From contig CAIOOA010000175.1 in the NCBI GenBank assembly GCA_903859815.1, positions 1 to 33,053 on the forward strand: a stretch of DNA of 33,053 nt, given 5' to 3'. Each line of letters starts with the position of its first letter. Position 1 is the stretch's first letter. The notes under the pieces are model-generated. The model ran no database searches. It was given only the letters and a program-made list of their open reading frames with translations, and was not told the origin of the DNA. Positions 8,676-18,600 of the stretch are shown in pieces. This DNA is from an uncultured Methylococcaceae bacterium. Lineage in GTDB: Bacteria > Pseudomonadota > Gammaproteobacteria > Methylococcales > Methylococcaceae. The position numbers were made by a program, and so were the translations under genes.

Positions 8676-9968
8676 TCAACGCTTTTCTATCGAGACATAC
8701 TCCCGCTGGGGAACGCCCACATATAACTGGCGGGGTCTAGCGATGCGCTGGTTGGGTTCGTCCTTCATTTCCAGCCAATGGGCTGTCCAGCCGGCCGTTC
8801 TGGCGATGGCAAACATTACGGTAAACATCTCAACAGGAATCCCTAGGGCTTTGTAAATGATGCCCGAATAGAAATCCACGTTGGGGTAAAGCTTGCGCTC
8901 GATGAAATACTCGTCTTTAAGCGCGATTTCCTCCAACTCCAAAGCCAAATTGAACAATGGGTCGTTGAAGTCCAGCTTTTCCAATACCGCATAACAGGCT
9001 TTGCGGATAATGGTGGCCCGTGGGTCAAAATTCTTGTAGACACGATGCCCGAACCCCATCAGCTTGAACGGGTCATTCTTATCCTTGGCCTTGGCAATGA
9101 ATTTGGGGATTTGACTGGAATCGCCAATTTCGGTCAGCATTTTGATGACCGCCTCGTTGGCACCGCCATGCGCCGGACCCCATAACGCGGCAATGCCAGC
9201 CGCGATGCAAGCGTAAGGGTTGGCCCCCGTGCTGCTGGCTAACCGCACTGTCGAAGTGCTGGCGTTTTGCTCATGATCGGCATGAAGAATAAACAACAGG
9301 TTCAGCACTTTGGCCGCGATGGGATCGACCGGGTAATTCTGCCCCGGCACCGAAAACATCATATTCAGGAAGTTTTCGCAATAGCTGCGGTCGGCACGGG
9401 GGTAAACGAAGGGCATCCCTATGGAGTGCCGGTAACAGGCTGCAGCTATGGTCGGCATTTTAGCCAGCAGCCGTATTGCCGAAATGCGTCGGTCATCCCG
9501 CCGGTTGATGTCAATTTGATTATGGTAGAAAGCCGAGAGCGAACCCACCACGCCGACCATCATCGCCATCGGATGGGCGTCATAATGAAACCCCGAAAAG
9601 AAATGCCGCAAGGCTTCATGAATCATGGACTCTCCACCCACCTCATGCATGAAAGCGTCCAATTCGTGCTTGGTTGGCAATTCCCCATTAATTAGCAAAT
9701 AGGCGGTTTCCAAAAAAGTGCCACGTTCAGCCAATTGCTCAATCGGATAACCCCTATGCAACAATATGCCGGCATCGCCGTCAATATAGGTGATTTCGCT
9801 TTTACAACTCGCCGTTGAGACAAAACCAGGGTCGTAGCTAAAGTAGCCAAATTTTGAGTTGAAGGCATTGATGTCAACCGTTGGCTGGCCCAAAGTGCCT
9901 TCAAGAATGGGTAATTCAGCGGTCATCCCGGTTCGAGAATGGGTTACCGTCAAGGTATCTTGTGACAT
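8676..9968 (-). CDS. gltA: Citrate synthase (type I, GltA)
   Basis: Condenses acetyl-CoA with oxaloacetate to citrate, the first TCA-cycle step, in the cytoplasm. The 430-residue length fits hexameric bacterial enzymes. The three catalytic residues are all present: His267 (GPAHGGAN), His308 (GFGHRVYK) and Asp365 (YPNVDFYSG), each three positions beyond E. coli His264, His305 and Asp362. The motif [11 protein letters not shown] is intact. The start is the ATG at 9968, with GAGGA about eight bases upstream; a longer frame back to 10043 has no such support and would add 25 residues not typical of the family. PEP carboxykinase lies 132 bases upstream on the same strand. Confidence 0.98.
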   Translation of the reverse strand: MSQDTLTVTHSRTGMTAELPILEGTLGQPTVDINAFNSKFGYFSYDPGFVSTASCKSEITYIDGDAGILLHRGYPIEQLAERGTFLETAYLLINGELPTKHELDAFMHEVGGESMIHEALRHFFSGFHYDAHPMAMMVGVVGSLSAFYHNQIDINRRDDRRISAIRLLAKMPTIAAACYRHSIGMPFVYPRADRSYCENFLNMMFSVPGQNYPVDPIAAKVLNLLFILHADHEQNASTSTVRLASSTGANPYACIAAGIAALWGPAHGGANEAVIKMLTEIGDSSQIPKFIAKAKDKNDPFKLMGFGHRVYKNFDPRATIIRKACYAVLEKLDFNDPLFNLALELEEIALKDEYFIERKLYPNVDFYSGIIYKALGIPVEMFTVMFAIARTAGWTAHWLEMKDEPNQRIARPRQLYVGVPQREYVSIEKR

Positions 9969-10100
9969 GGGCTTTTCCTCATCAGTTTTAATTACAAGTC
10001 TTGTTATTTTGTCGCCAAAGAAAGCCACCCTTGGGCAAATCAAACCTACTTAGCAGAATGACTCGCCCCCAGTGGTTCCCGATGACGGCTTACACTATTA

Positions 10101-11927
10101 TTAACTCCATAGTCTCATCTTCATCAGTTCCCTTTTTAAAACCAATTGCTTAGGCAGGCGTTCCTGAAGTTTTTCAAAAAGCTCCCCGTGCAAATTAAGT
10201 TCTTGCTGCCAACTCTCGGTATCCACCTGCATGAGGGCTTTAAAACTCTCCGGTGAAATCTCAGGCAAACCATTCCAATCCATGTCTTCGAAGCGTGGCA
10301 TCCACCCAAGCGGGGCCTGCCTGGCACCGACTCGCCCAAGCACCCTGTCCACTATCCATTTCAGCACCCGCATGTTTTCCCCAAACCCCGGCCACATGAA
10401 ATTGCCCTCTTCATCCAAGCGGAACCAGTTGACACAGAAAATATGCGGCGGATGTTCGATAACATGACCCATCTGCAACCAATGGTTGAAATAATCCCCC
10501 ATGTGATATCCGCAGAATGGCAACATGCCCATGGGGTCGCGCCGCACTTCCCCAACTTTGCCAAACGCAGCCGCTGTCATTTCTGAACCCAGCGTCGCGG
10601 CGGCATAAACTCCGTAATTCCAGTTAAAGGATTCAAACACCAAGGGGACGGTTGTCGCCCGCCGACCGCCGAAGATAAAAGCCGAAATTGGAACCCCTTG
10701 CGGGTCTTCCCAAGCCGGGTCAATCGATGGGCACTGATAAGCCGGCGCGGTGAAGCGGGCATTGGCGTGGGCGGCTTTAGCGCCGGTTTCCTTTGCAATT
10801 TGTGGGGTCCATTCCTTGCCTTGCCAATCAATCAAGTGCTCAGGCGGTTGTTTGGTCATGCCCTCCCACCAGACATCACCCTCCGGGGTCAGCCCGACAT
10901 TGGTGAATATGCAGTTGGCATGTAGGCTTGCCATCGCATTGGGGTTGGACTTTTCAGAAGTTCCCGGAGCCACGCCGAAAAAACCCGCCTCAGGGTTGAT
11001 TGCGTAGAGCCGACCATCCTTGCCAGGTTTGATCCAAGCGATATCATCGCCTATCGTCGTTATCTTCCACCCTGCAAAGGCATCTGGCGGAACCAGCATC
11101 GCCAGATTGGTCTTGCCACAGGCACTGGGGAAAGCCGCTGCAATATACGTTTTTTCGCCTTGCGGTGATTCAACGCCAAGTATCAGCATATGCTCGGCCA
11201 ACCAACCTTCCGTCCTCGCTATCGTGGAAGCAATGCGTAACGCGAAACACTTTTTACCCAACAATGCATTGCCGCCATAACCCGATCCATAAGACCAAAT
11301 TTCACGGCTCTCAGGGAAATGGACGATATACTTTTTCGTTTTGTTGCACGGCCAAGAGGTGTCTTGTTCGCCGGGTTCCAAAGGTTTGCCCACGGAATGA
11401 AGGCATGGCACGAAATCGCCGTCTGCACCAAGCTGCTCCAACACTTTGCTGCCCATGCGCGTCATAATGCGCATATTGACCGCCACATAAGGTGAATCTG
11501 TCAGTTCGACCCCGATATGGGCAATGGGCGAGCCAATCGGACCCATAGAGAAGGGAACCACATACAAAGTGCGGCCCCGCATACTGCCCCGGAATAATTC
11601 GGTCAGGGTCTCTTTCATGCTGACCGGGTCTGCCCAGTTGTTGGTTGGGCCGGCGTCTTCTTTATTCTTGCTACAAATATAGGTTTTATCTTCGACACGA
11701 GCCACGTCAGAAGGGTCGGACCTACATAAGAAACTGTTGGGCCTTTTGGCGGGATCAAGCCGAATGAAAGTGCCGGAAACCACCATTTCCTCACACAGTC
11801 GGTCATATTCCTCTTTAGAACCATCGCACCAGTGAATCTGGTCCGGTTGGCAGAGTGCCGCTATTTCATCCACCCACGCGATTAGGCCGCGATGGGACGT
11901 GGGAGGGGGTAAATTGTTTGCCGTCAT
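10101..11927 (-). CDS. pckG: Phosphoenolpyruvate carboxykinase (GTP)
   Basis: Converts oxaloacetate and GTP to phosphoenolpyruvate, CO2 and GDP, linking the TCA cycle and gluconeogenesis. The 608-residue length is standard for the GTP class, unlike the shorter ATP class. Family motifs are intact: the P-loop with the reactive cysteine, [13 protein letters not shown]; the metal-binding kinase-2 motif [25 protein letters not shown]; and [16 protein letters not shown] for nucleotide binding. AGGT precedes the ATG. Citrate synthase follows on the same strand after 132 bases; both compete for oxaloacetate, but co-transcription cannot be judged from sequence. Confidence 0.98.
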   Translation of the reverse strand: MTANNLPPPTSHRGLIAWVDEIAALCQPDQIHWCDGSKEEYDRLCEEMVVSGTFIRLDPAKRPNSFLCRSDPSDVARVEDKTYICSKNKEDAGPTNNWADPVSMKETLTELFRGSMRGRTLYVVPFSMGPIGSPIAHIGVELTDSPYVAVNMRIMTRMGSKVLEQLGADGDFVPCLHSVGKPLEPGEQDTSWPCNKTKKYIVHFPESREIWSYGSGYGGNALLGKKCFALRIASTIARTEGWLAEHMLILGVESPQGEKTYIAAAFPSACGKTNLAMLVPPDAFAGWKITTIGDDIAWIKPGKDGRLYAINPEAGFFGVAPGTSEKSNPNAMASLHANCIFTNVGLTPEGDVWWEGMTKQPPEHLIDWQGKEWTPQIAKETGAKAAHANARFTAPAYQCPSIDPAWEDPQGVPISAFIFGGRRATTVPLVFESFNWNYGVYAAATLGSEMTAAAFGKVGEVRRDPMGMLPFCGYHMGDYFNHWLQMGHVIEHPPHIFCVNWFRLDEEGNFMWPGFGENMRVLKWIVDRVLGRVGARQAPLGWMPRFEDMDWNGLPEISPESFKALMQVDTESWQQELNLHGELFEKLQERLPKQLVLKRELMKMRLWS

Positions 11928-12273
11928 TTTGCACTACCTGCTTTGTAAGTTTTTGGATATCGATCTATTTTAGACTACACAAGGAAAAATCAGACATTTG
12001 GCTAATGTTAAAACGGTTAAATTTGCATCCAAAAACATCTTCTAAGCTTTCACTAGGCATCAATCATGCCTAGTAATTTCAAGCCTGATAATCAGGCATT
12101 TAGGCACATTTACTTGCAATTGACGGGGCAATGCCGACCGTTGGCGCATTATCATGGTGCATATTGCCCCGTGTTGAGTACGCCTTAAAGAAACAGACCT
12201 GACAGGTTTAGGAAACCTGCCAGGCCGTTTATGAGGGGAATTTGTGGTTTTGCCTAGGTTTGCAAACTTAACA
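11928..12273. other. Intergenic stretch with several inverted repeats
   Basis: No credible gene is seen in these 346 bases. From left to right: CTAGGCAT with ATGCCTAG (12053-12073); GCCTGA with TCAGGC (12083-12097); and a 48-base element (12124-12171) whose ends CGGGGCAAT and ATTGCCCCG pair perfectly and enclose two smaller potential stems (12133-12145 and 12146-12160), like a three-way junction. A terminator for the next minus-strand gene follows at 12185-12224. The left part should also hold the pckG promoter, which I could not pin down. Confidence 0.5.
12185..12224 (-). terminator. Intrinsic terminator after the sugar dehydrogenase frame
   Basis: Read on the minus strand, a 12-bp stem with one mismatch (CCTGGCAGGTTT and AAACCTGTCAGG), a 3-base loop and then the T-rich tract TCTGTTTCTTT. 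It starts 50 bases past the stop of the gene ending at 12274. Confidence 0.75.
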
Positions 12274-14598
12274 TTATGGCGCTTTGCTGATTTTGTAGAT
12301 GGAGTTGTCGGTCAGTGAAACGACATAGAGATTGCCGTCCGGGCCTTGCTCTATGTCGGTCACAGTCCCGAAGAACGAGCCGATTTTAAGCGTCTCGCTT
12401 TCAGTACCCTCAAACTTCTGCGCACGGAACAGATTGTCGGCTACACGGTCAGCTAAGCGAGGGTCTGCCGAAACATCCAAATGCTGCCGGTCAGCGGTCA
12501 GCTTGAAACGATACAGACTGCCGCCATTCGCGCCGACTTGCTGAAAGGATCGTGACGACCCAATCCAAAACGTGCCTTCATACTCTGCCCCCAAAGCTGT
12601 CCCCGTCACGAAGGCTGCTCCAGAAGGGCCGGATTCATAGCGCCAACTGAAGTCAGGATCGATATAAGTGGCACCCGAAAGCATGTACAAACGGGACTGG
12701 GCTAGAGCAGGCTTGTATGCCGCCCTTGTCGGAGGGTAACGCACCTGTTGCAAGGCATTGGTGAACTGAGTCGTCTCAATCACTTTCCAATCGGCTATCC
12801 GGCTGATTGGGCCGGCAAATTGCACCCACCCGCCATTCATGCCAGGGATGACTTTGTTGATTTCGCTATAAGCGTCGTCGGCATTCTCGGTCTCCCACAG
12901 CAGCCCCGTGGCAGGGTCGAAGGCCATGCCAAACCCATTGCGGTGTCCGTAGGAATAGATTTTTTGGATGTTCGCTCCGACTTCCCCGCCAATCGCCGCA
13001 CCCGCTGCGAAGAAGGGATTGTCCGCAGGGGCCGTGCCATCGGTGTTGAGCCTTAAAATGACACCAGAAAGATGGTTGTTGTCGGGTGCCGGTCCCCCGT
13101 AAGTGTCATCAACTTGAGGGGCAGTAAAAAATGGCCCGTTGGAAAGGTTCTGCATCCATCCGCGACGGCCTTGGTCGCCCATGTACACATAAAGTTTGCC
13201 ATCCGGCCCAAATTTCATCACGCCGCCGTTATGATTGCCAGCCGGATTGAGATTATTCGTGCCTTCATGACCCGTCACCGCAATGTTGTCCGTTTGCAAA
13301 GAACGTAACTTGATAACATTCTCGGCTTGGGTCAATGTACTGCCGTTCCAAACAAAACGATCAACCCGATTTCCCAACAACGGCACTTCAAGCGCTACGT
13401 TAGAGTCAACCCCGGTGCTGCTTTCCGTCCAACGAATATAAACCGAGGGATTGGTTGGGAAGTTTGGATGAAGCACCAAGCTCAACAGGCCACGTTCAGA
13501 AGCTGAGTTCACGGTAAGGTCAAGGACAGGTGGCGTTTGGACGACCCCGCTAATGACCCGCTTGACCTGCCCCGTAGCCTTTTCCAATACAAAAAAGTCG
13601 TTGGTATTGATAAAAACAATCCCTATCGGCTGGGTCAAACCGGAACTAAGCACAGTGGAAACTTGGAGAGTCGGGTCTGATAAAGTGGGTGGACTGGTGT
13701 CAGCTTGGGCAGGTCTAGTCAGGCTGACAACCCCACCCAGCATGACTAGCATAGCCAATGCAAAACGACCTAAGAGCCTAAGTAGAATCATGTAAAAACC
13801 CTCTAAATGACTGGGAGTATGTTGCCATTGCAGGCTGGCTGATGTTAATCCCTTCTTCAAGTTAGCGTGACGGCGTCCCCATAATGCGAGCAAGCCTATT
13901 CCAAATAGGGGCAGGGAACTTGGTTCGGGTATCTCGACTAAACTCACATTGTCAACGCTGAGCTGAAACCCCAAAATGTTATCAGTCTCGGCAAAGCGCA
14001 ACCGTAGCGTTTGCCCACTATTTCCGGCAAATAGCGAACTCAGGTCAAAATTGAAAGGATTGTAGCCTGTAATTAATGGGTCGCCGACATTCGTTTGGTA
14101 AAGATTTAGCAACACATCCCCCGCAGCGACGCTAAACGGGTCCGCGCTTGTTTTGACAATATCAACCCTTGCTTGTTGGTTCAACGTATTCGCACCGGTT
14201 TGACTGGTCAGATCAAAAGCCAGGGAAGCAGGGTTCGGTGTGGCAAATTGTGGGGCGCGGTTGCCGATAAAAATATCAAAACTCAGTTTGGCACCCAATA
14301 TGCCAACTTCAAAATCCTGATACAACACATGGCTACCCGATCCTAATGCATCGGTCATCGCTGCAAACGTTCCGCCGGGTGGTGCTGGCGTAGGATCAAG
14401 ATTGACCGGACTGGATGTCCCGCTCTGTAGGTTAAAAGTTCCCTCGCTACCGAGCTGGTCTACTCGGGTCCACGAGCTAAAACCTGATTCAAATCCACCG
14501 TTCGTTATCAGCGAAGCGGCATGTGCGGGTGTGACTAAGGACAGAAACCAGAGTGCTGCCGCAACTCCTGCTGCACCTGTATGGGGCGAATGCTTCAT
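12274..14598 (-). CDS. In-frame fusion: PEP-CTERM protein joined to a PQQ-type glucose/sorbosone dehydrogenase
   Basis: One open frame of 774 residues with two proteins' worth of signals. Part 1 (1 to about 250): a signal peptide (to about 28, TPAHAASL), a lectin-like or carbohydrate-binding-like beta domain (SLITNGGFESGFSSWTRV), and a PEP-CTERM sorting tail (IPEPSSLPLFGIGLLALWGRR; PEP at 224-226), normally cut by exosortase. Part 2 (270-774): a second signal peptide (MILLRLLGRFALAMLVMLGG..., ending PAQA) and a six-bladed propeller of the PQQ sugar dehydrogenase family, with GNHNGG, FGPDGKLYVYMGDQG, GHRNGFGMAFDPATG and WETENADD. Met270 (13791) has its own AGAGGG seven bases upstream, so a separate 505-residue product (12274-13791) is likely. 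GAGGAG supports the first start at 14598. Either a stop codon was lost between two genes, or this is a polyprotein. Substrate unknown. Confidence 0.85.
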   Translation of the reverse strand: MKHSPHTGAAGVAAALWFLSLVTPAHAASLITNGGFESGFSSWTRVDQLGSEGTFNLQSGTSSPVNLDPTPAPPGGTFAAMTDALGSGSHVLYQDFEVGILGAKLSFDIFIGNRAPQFATPNPASLAFDLTSQTGANTLNQQARVDIVKTSADPFSVAAGDVLLNLYQTNVGDPLITGYNPFNFDLSSLFAGNSGQTLRLRFAETDNILGFQLSVDNVSLVEIPEPSSLPLFGIGLLALWGRRHANLKKGLTSASLQWQHTPSHLEGFYMILLRLLGRFALAMLVMLGGVVSLTRPAQADTSPPTLSDPTLQVSTVLSSGLTQPIGIVFINTNDFFVLEKATGQVKRVISGVVQTPPVLDLTVNSASERGLLSLVLHPNFPTNPSVYIRWTESSTGVDSNVALEVPLLGNRVDRFVWNGSTLTQAENVIKLRSLQTDNIAVTGHEGTNNLNPAGNHNGGVMKFGPDGKLYVYMGDQGRRGWMQNLSNGPFFTAPQVDDTYGGPAPDNNHLSGVILRLNTDGTAPADNPFFAAGAAIGGEVGANIQKIYSYGHRNGFGMAFDPATGLLWETENADDAYSEINKVIPGMNGGWVQFAGPISRIADWKVIETTQFTNALQQVRYPPTRAAYKPALAQSRLYMLSGATYIDPDFSWRYESGPSGAAFVTGTALGAEYEGTFWIGSSRSFQQVGANGGSLYRFKLTADRQHLDVSADPRLADRVADNLFRAQKFEGTESETLKIGSFFGTVTDIEQGPDGNLYVVSLTDNSIYKISKAP
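13789..13804 (-). promoter_or_regulatory. Internal Shine-Dalgarno and start codon for the dehydrogenase part
   Basis: AGAGGG, seven bases of spacing and an ATG (13791), in the same frame as the upstream PEP-CTERM coding sequence. The codons that follow encode a full Sec-type signal peptide. This supports independent translation of the dehydrogenase. Confidence 0.7.
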
Positions 14599-15032
14599 GA
14601 CTTATACTCCTCATAGCTATTAAGTTATGGAAAATGCAAGGGTTACTGAGCGGAGAGATCAAAACAAAGCCAGTTAATGTGGGAAATTCTTTTGATTTTT
14701 ACGCCGCACAGACCCTTAGAACGTATATTCCTGCTCACAGTAAAAAGGTTCATGCCAATCCAAAATTGTTTCAGAAACTAAGGCATTAATTTTTCCATTG
14801 GTATAGAGGGAACCAAGCATTAAAATGACCTCATGGACAAAAAACATAATGCGGCTTCAATTAGCAGGGTTATATCAGAGGAGTAGGTAAAATTACCCAG
14901 CATAATAGTGAACTATTACCGTGATTCTGTTGCTTGAGTTAGCGATAATTTCTCCAGCGCTTCATTTTGATTCTTCCATTTCATCTGATGCGCATTTCGT
15001 ATTAACCACATCAGACATAGAGAGAAATCACC
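14599..15032. other. Divergent intergenic region, no gene seen
   Basis: These 434 AT-rich bases separate the minus-strand fusion gene from the plus-strand small secreted protein and should carry both promoters. Two short perfect inverted repeats sit close together: GGTAA-AA-TTACC (14886-14897) and AATAGT-GA-ACTATT (14904-14917). They could be regulator sites for the downstream gene. I see no convincing sigma-70 promoter and no ORF with a ribosome binding site. Confidence 0.4.
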
Positions 15033-15353
15033 ATGAACAAAACCAAACTGCTTGCGTCTTTGATCGTATTGTTTGTTGTTGCCGGTACTGCCAATGCCTT
15101 TAATGCACCCGTCAATATCGCTTCACCTGTCAATGGTTCCACTGTAACGAATTACTTTTATTCCAGCTTCACCACCACCTGCCCTGGCGGGCAAAACTCG
15201 GTTAAATGGACTTTAGATGGCGTGTCCACCGGCAGTGCATCCTTTTACAACACGGCGGGGGTGCATTTTGCGCATAAACTGCCCACTGGCTGGCACACTT
15301 TGTTCGTGTCATCTTCTTGCGGACAAGATCAAGTTAGGTTTTACGTGCAATAG
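15033..15353 (+). CDS. Small secreted Ig-like protein
   Basis: A 106-residue protein with a clear signal peptide (1 to about 22, VVAGTANA), leaving a mature protein of about 84 residues. The mature part (PVNIASPVNGSTVTNYF... VKWTLDGVSTG... LPTGWHTLFV... VRFYV) reads like one bacterial Ig-type beta sandwich, with two cysteines (TTTCPGG and SSSCGQD) that could form a disulfide. GAGAG lies upstream of the ATG and a strong terminator follows 36 bases after the stop, so it is probably a monocistronic, well-expressed gene. I do not recognise a named family; export to the periplasm or outside is inferred. Confidence 0.75.
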   Translation: MNKTKLLASLIVLFVVAGTANAFNAPVNIASPVNGSTVTNYFYSSFTTTCPGGQNSVKWTLDGVSTGSASFYNTAGVHFAHKLPTGWHTLFVSSSCGQDQVRFYVQ

Positions 15354-15388
15354 TCTGTGCGAAAAATCGAGTATCCTGTATAAATCAG

Positions 15389-15418
15389 AAAAACCCCGGA
15401 TAGTTGCCGGGGTTTTTT
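15389..15418. terminator. Strong intrinsic terminator, likely bidirectional
   Basis: Stem AAAAACCCCGG and CCGGGGTTTTT, 11 bp, 7-base loop, followed by T residues on the plus strand. The A-run before the stem gives a T-run on the minus strand too, so it could also stop readthrough from the TIR-NACHT gene that ends at 15608. Confidence 0.9.
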
Positions 15419-15607
15419 ATCTGTACCCGCAATGTATTGATAAAAGTACTATTCCATATCCATATCCAATAAATTAACCTTAGCCGCTTCATACACTGAC
15501 AGGCGCTCAATAACATGGATTTTGTCTGTGATGGCGTTCATGGTTTATTTCCTAGATTACTATTGATATTTCGATTGCAGTTTTCAATCATTGAAAAACA
15601 TCCCAAC

Positions 15608-18600
15608 TTATGGCTTATCAGGTCTGTTTTTCAGCTTTTCCAAGCTTTCCGCTATTGTCCACGGGCGGGGTTCTTGGCTGGCGACTTCTTCCAGAAATAG
15701 CAGGGATTTTTCGCTTATAACACTGGCGATTGCGGAGCGATCCAGATGGGCGGCGGTGCAGATGGCATGCCAGATTCTGAACTTTATCCAAATAACGTGG
15801 TTTTCGTTATTCTTATATCCCAACAATAAGCTCGAATAAATATAAACAAATATATTGCTTATAACTATAATAAAACTAGCTACAAAAATCATAAAACACT
15901 GAATAATTACTCCTATAACAAGTATTTTATACTTTCCCGGTAATTCTTCATAATCAAATAAAATAGGTTCTGTGCGAAAATAAAACACTACAATTACTGA
16001 TATAAAAATATAAATAAGCATGTGTAAAATTAATTTAACAAAACCACCCTTATCCTCTGGTAATGTATAAGAACGACCAACTTTATTATAATACTTTTCA
16101 GAAAGACGCAGCATGATGTGACTATTTTTTGTGTATGTTACACATACCAAAGAAATCTTTAATAAGAAACCAATAAATAACATTGTAATGCTATATTGTT
16201 TAAATAATAGAGAAAATATAAGTCTAGCTGCTTGTTTCTGATCATCCGCTTTCTCAGCAATCCACTCCACCGCAAATGCCATCACTTCTTGCTGTCCCAC
16301 CACATGGCGCATTTTCAAACCCAGCTTGTTGACCAAGGAACTCACCGCTTTTTCCTCGGTGGCATCCAGTTCTTTGCGCAAACTCCATTGGGCGAAGACT
16401 TTAGCGGCTAGAAATTCCATGAATGATTTATGACCGAATTTAAAACTGCCGCTGCGGGTAACATCCGGCACTAATAGACCACAGGCACGAATATCGGTCA
16501 GGATGGTTTGGGCTTCTTCAGGTTTGTTTAGCAAATCGTAACGTTGGCGCAAGGGCTTGCGAGTTTCGCCCGATTGAGCATCCATCAAAGAAACTGCATC
16601 GGGAATGGCATCAATCAGCAAACGGGCCACGGATTCCAGTTCACGGCTACTGATTTGGTTAGGCAGATCGTGTATTAACATGTAAGTGGCGATGCCCTCC
16701 ATGAAATAGGCTCGCTCGCGGGAATTCAAGGCCATAAACGCGGGTTTGGCCTTGCCCGCAGTGGGCGGGGTGAAGTCAAATTTCTGCCCTTTGCCACCTT
16801 GACGTTCCAAGCTGTGGCGGACGAAACGATCCATGACTAATGCAGAGTTAATGCGCTGCCCATATTCGGCTAAATTCTCTGTATTCCATAAAATGCTCAC
16901 CACATGTAGCATGGATGGACGCGAAACAATGTCATAGAAACGCTCGTTTTCCTCCGCCAAAGCGATTATCCCGTCGCGAGTATCCGCATCCAGATTGCGC
17001 AGACTGTTTTCCATTTCTCGAAATCCGAAAGGGGCCATGTGTATAGCTTGGCAATAAGGCCGCTCCAAACTAGGGTCTTGAATGCCCAAGGCAGATTTTA
17101 ATTCAGCATTGTCCAGGAAATAATTGGGCCGACCCGTCACCATAATCTTGGCTTTTGGATAACATAGCCCCCACATGATTTTAAAATGCTCGATGCGCGC
17201 ATGGCTATCACCGGATAAATCCACCTCATCAAAGCCTTCAAATATCAACAATAGCCGACCGGCTATTAGCAATTTGATCAAAGCGCGGGTATCAATACCG
17301 TAACGCCCCGCCCATGTGGATAATAATTCATCTTCGCGTAAGTTACGCGGACTCTTGCCGCGCAATTCCAGCAAAATGGGGATACGAGCTGGGCTTAAAT
17401 TTTGTTGAATCCGCTGCATCAAGTGGTAGCTGAGCATCAAAGAAGCCGTACTCTTGCCTTGACCGTACTCACCGAGCAAGGCAATCTGGCGCAGACTCGA
17501 TTCTTGCAGCCATTGGTTTAAATAAGCTTCCAAATCGGGTTGCTCTTCCCCTTCTTTGTCAAACTTATAACGGGAGACGGTGTAGACCTTATCCAAAGTC
17601 AGTTCGCAGCCAGTCAACTCGTCCTGTTCAACCCGTTTGCGTAGATCGCGAAAATAGTCATCAAAATTTACCAAACCATCCAGCAAACGGGATTCGCTGA
17701 CGGTGCGCGATGGATACCGATCAAACTGGCTTTGTTGGTCGATGTCTCCTTCTTTAACGGCAAAAATGAATTCCAAACCTTTTCCATCACGCCCATGATG
17801 GCGTTGCACTTTTTCAGCATATTTGACCAAAGCCTGAAACTGGTTTGATTGTTCTTCGGGGGTTGCTGGCAATGGTTCGGATTTGACTCCGGTGATACCC
17901 CATTGTATTTTTTTCAGCCCTTCATCGGTGAAGCCACCGCGCAAATCTACCCACGTCACATTTTTTAGGAACAGAGGCAGTTCTGGTTCTGTAGGCGCAT
18001 TGGGTAGCAGGACGGGAATCACTGGCAATTTGCGCTTGACTAATTCCATCAGACAAGCTCGCATTTCTTGGTCCTCCCATGGGCCAAGGCCACTGTCGCC
18101 AATCAAAACGACTGCGGCGTTAGTTGTTTGGATGATGGTTTCCAGTGGTTTCATCCATGGATGCCCCGGTATGAATTGTTCTTCATCCAGCCAAACTTTC
18201 AAATTTCGCGACTTTAAGGCTTGGGCCAACTCCCGCATGAGGGATTTGTCTTGGCTGTTGTAGCTTAGGAATACATCGAAGGTATTGCCTGTGAGGGATG
18301 GATTGACCTGTTCAGTTAAAGGCATTTTGCTGGCGCTTGCTTGGATCGCCGCCATGTCGGATTGGCGGTCATAACAGGCCAGCACCACTGTGTCACCCGT
18401 GCCTTTGTGTGTGCCGATCCAGCAACGGGCTTGGTCATGCCACCCATCGTCGGGAAACTCATATTGACGATTGGATAATTGCAGCAAATCCCTAGCTTGT
18501 TGATGCCAAACTAAGCTTTCTTCAGCGCCCTCCAAAGCGGTTAAGCGGTATTGGTTTTCCGGGTTGTAGACTGCCAACAAATTGCGATTATCGGAGGCGT

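Noticed and set aside
15515-15839. Two overlapping plus-strand frames of 61 and 82 codons
   Set aside because: They overlap the 3' end of the TIR-NACHT gene on the other strand and have no ribosome site or family signature.
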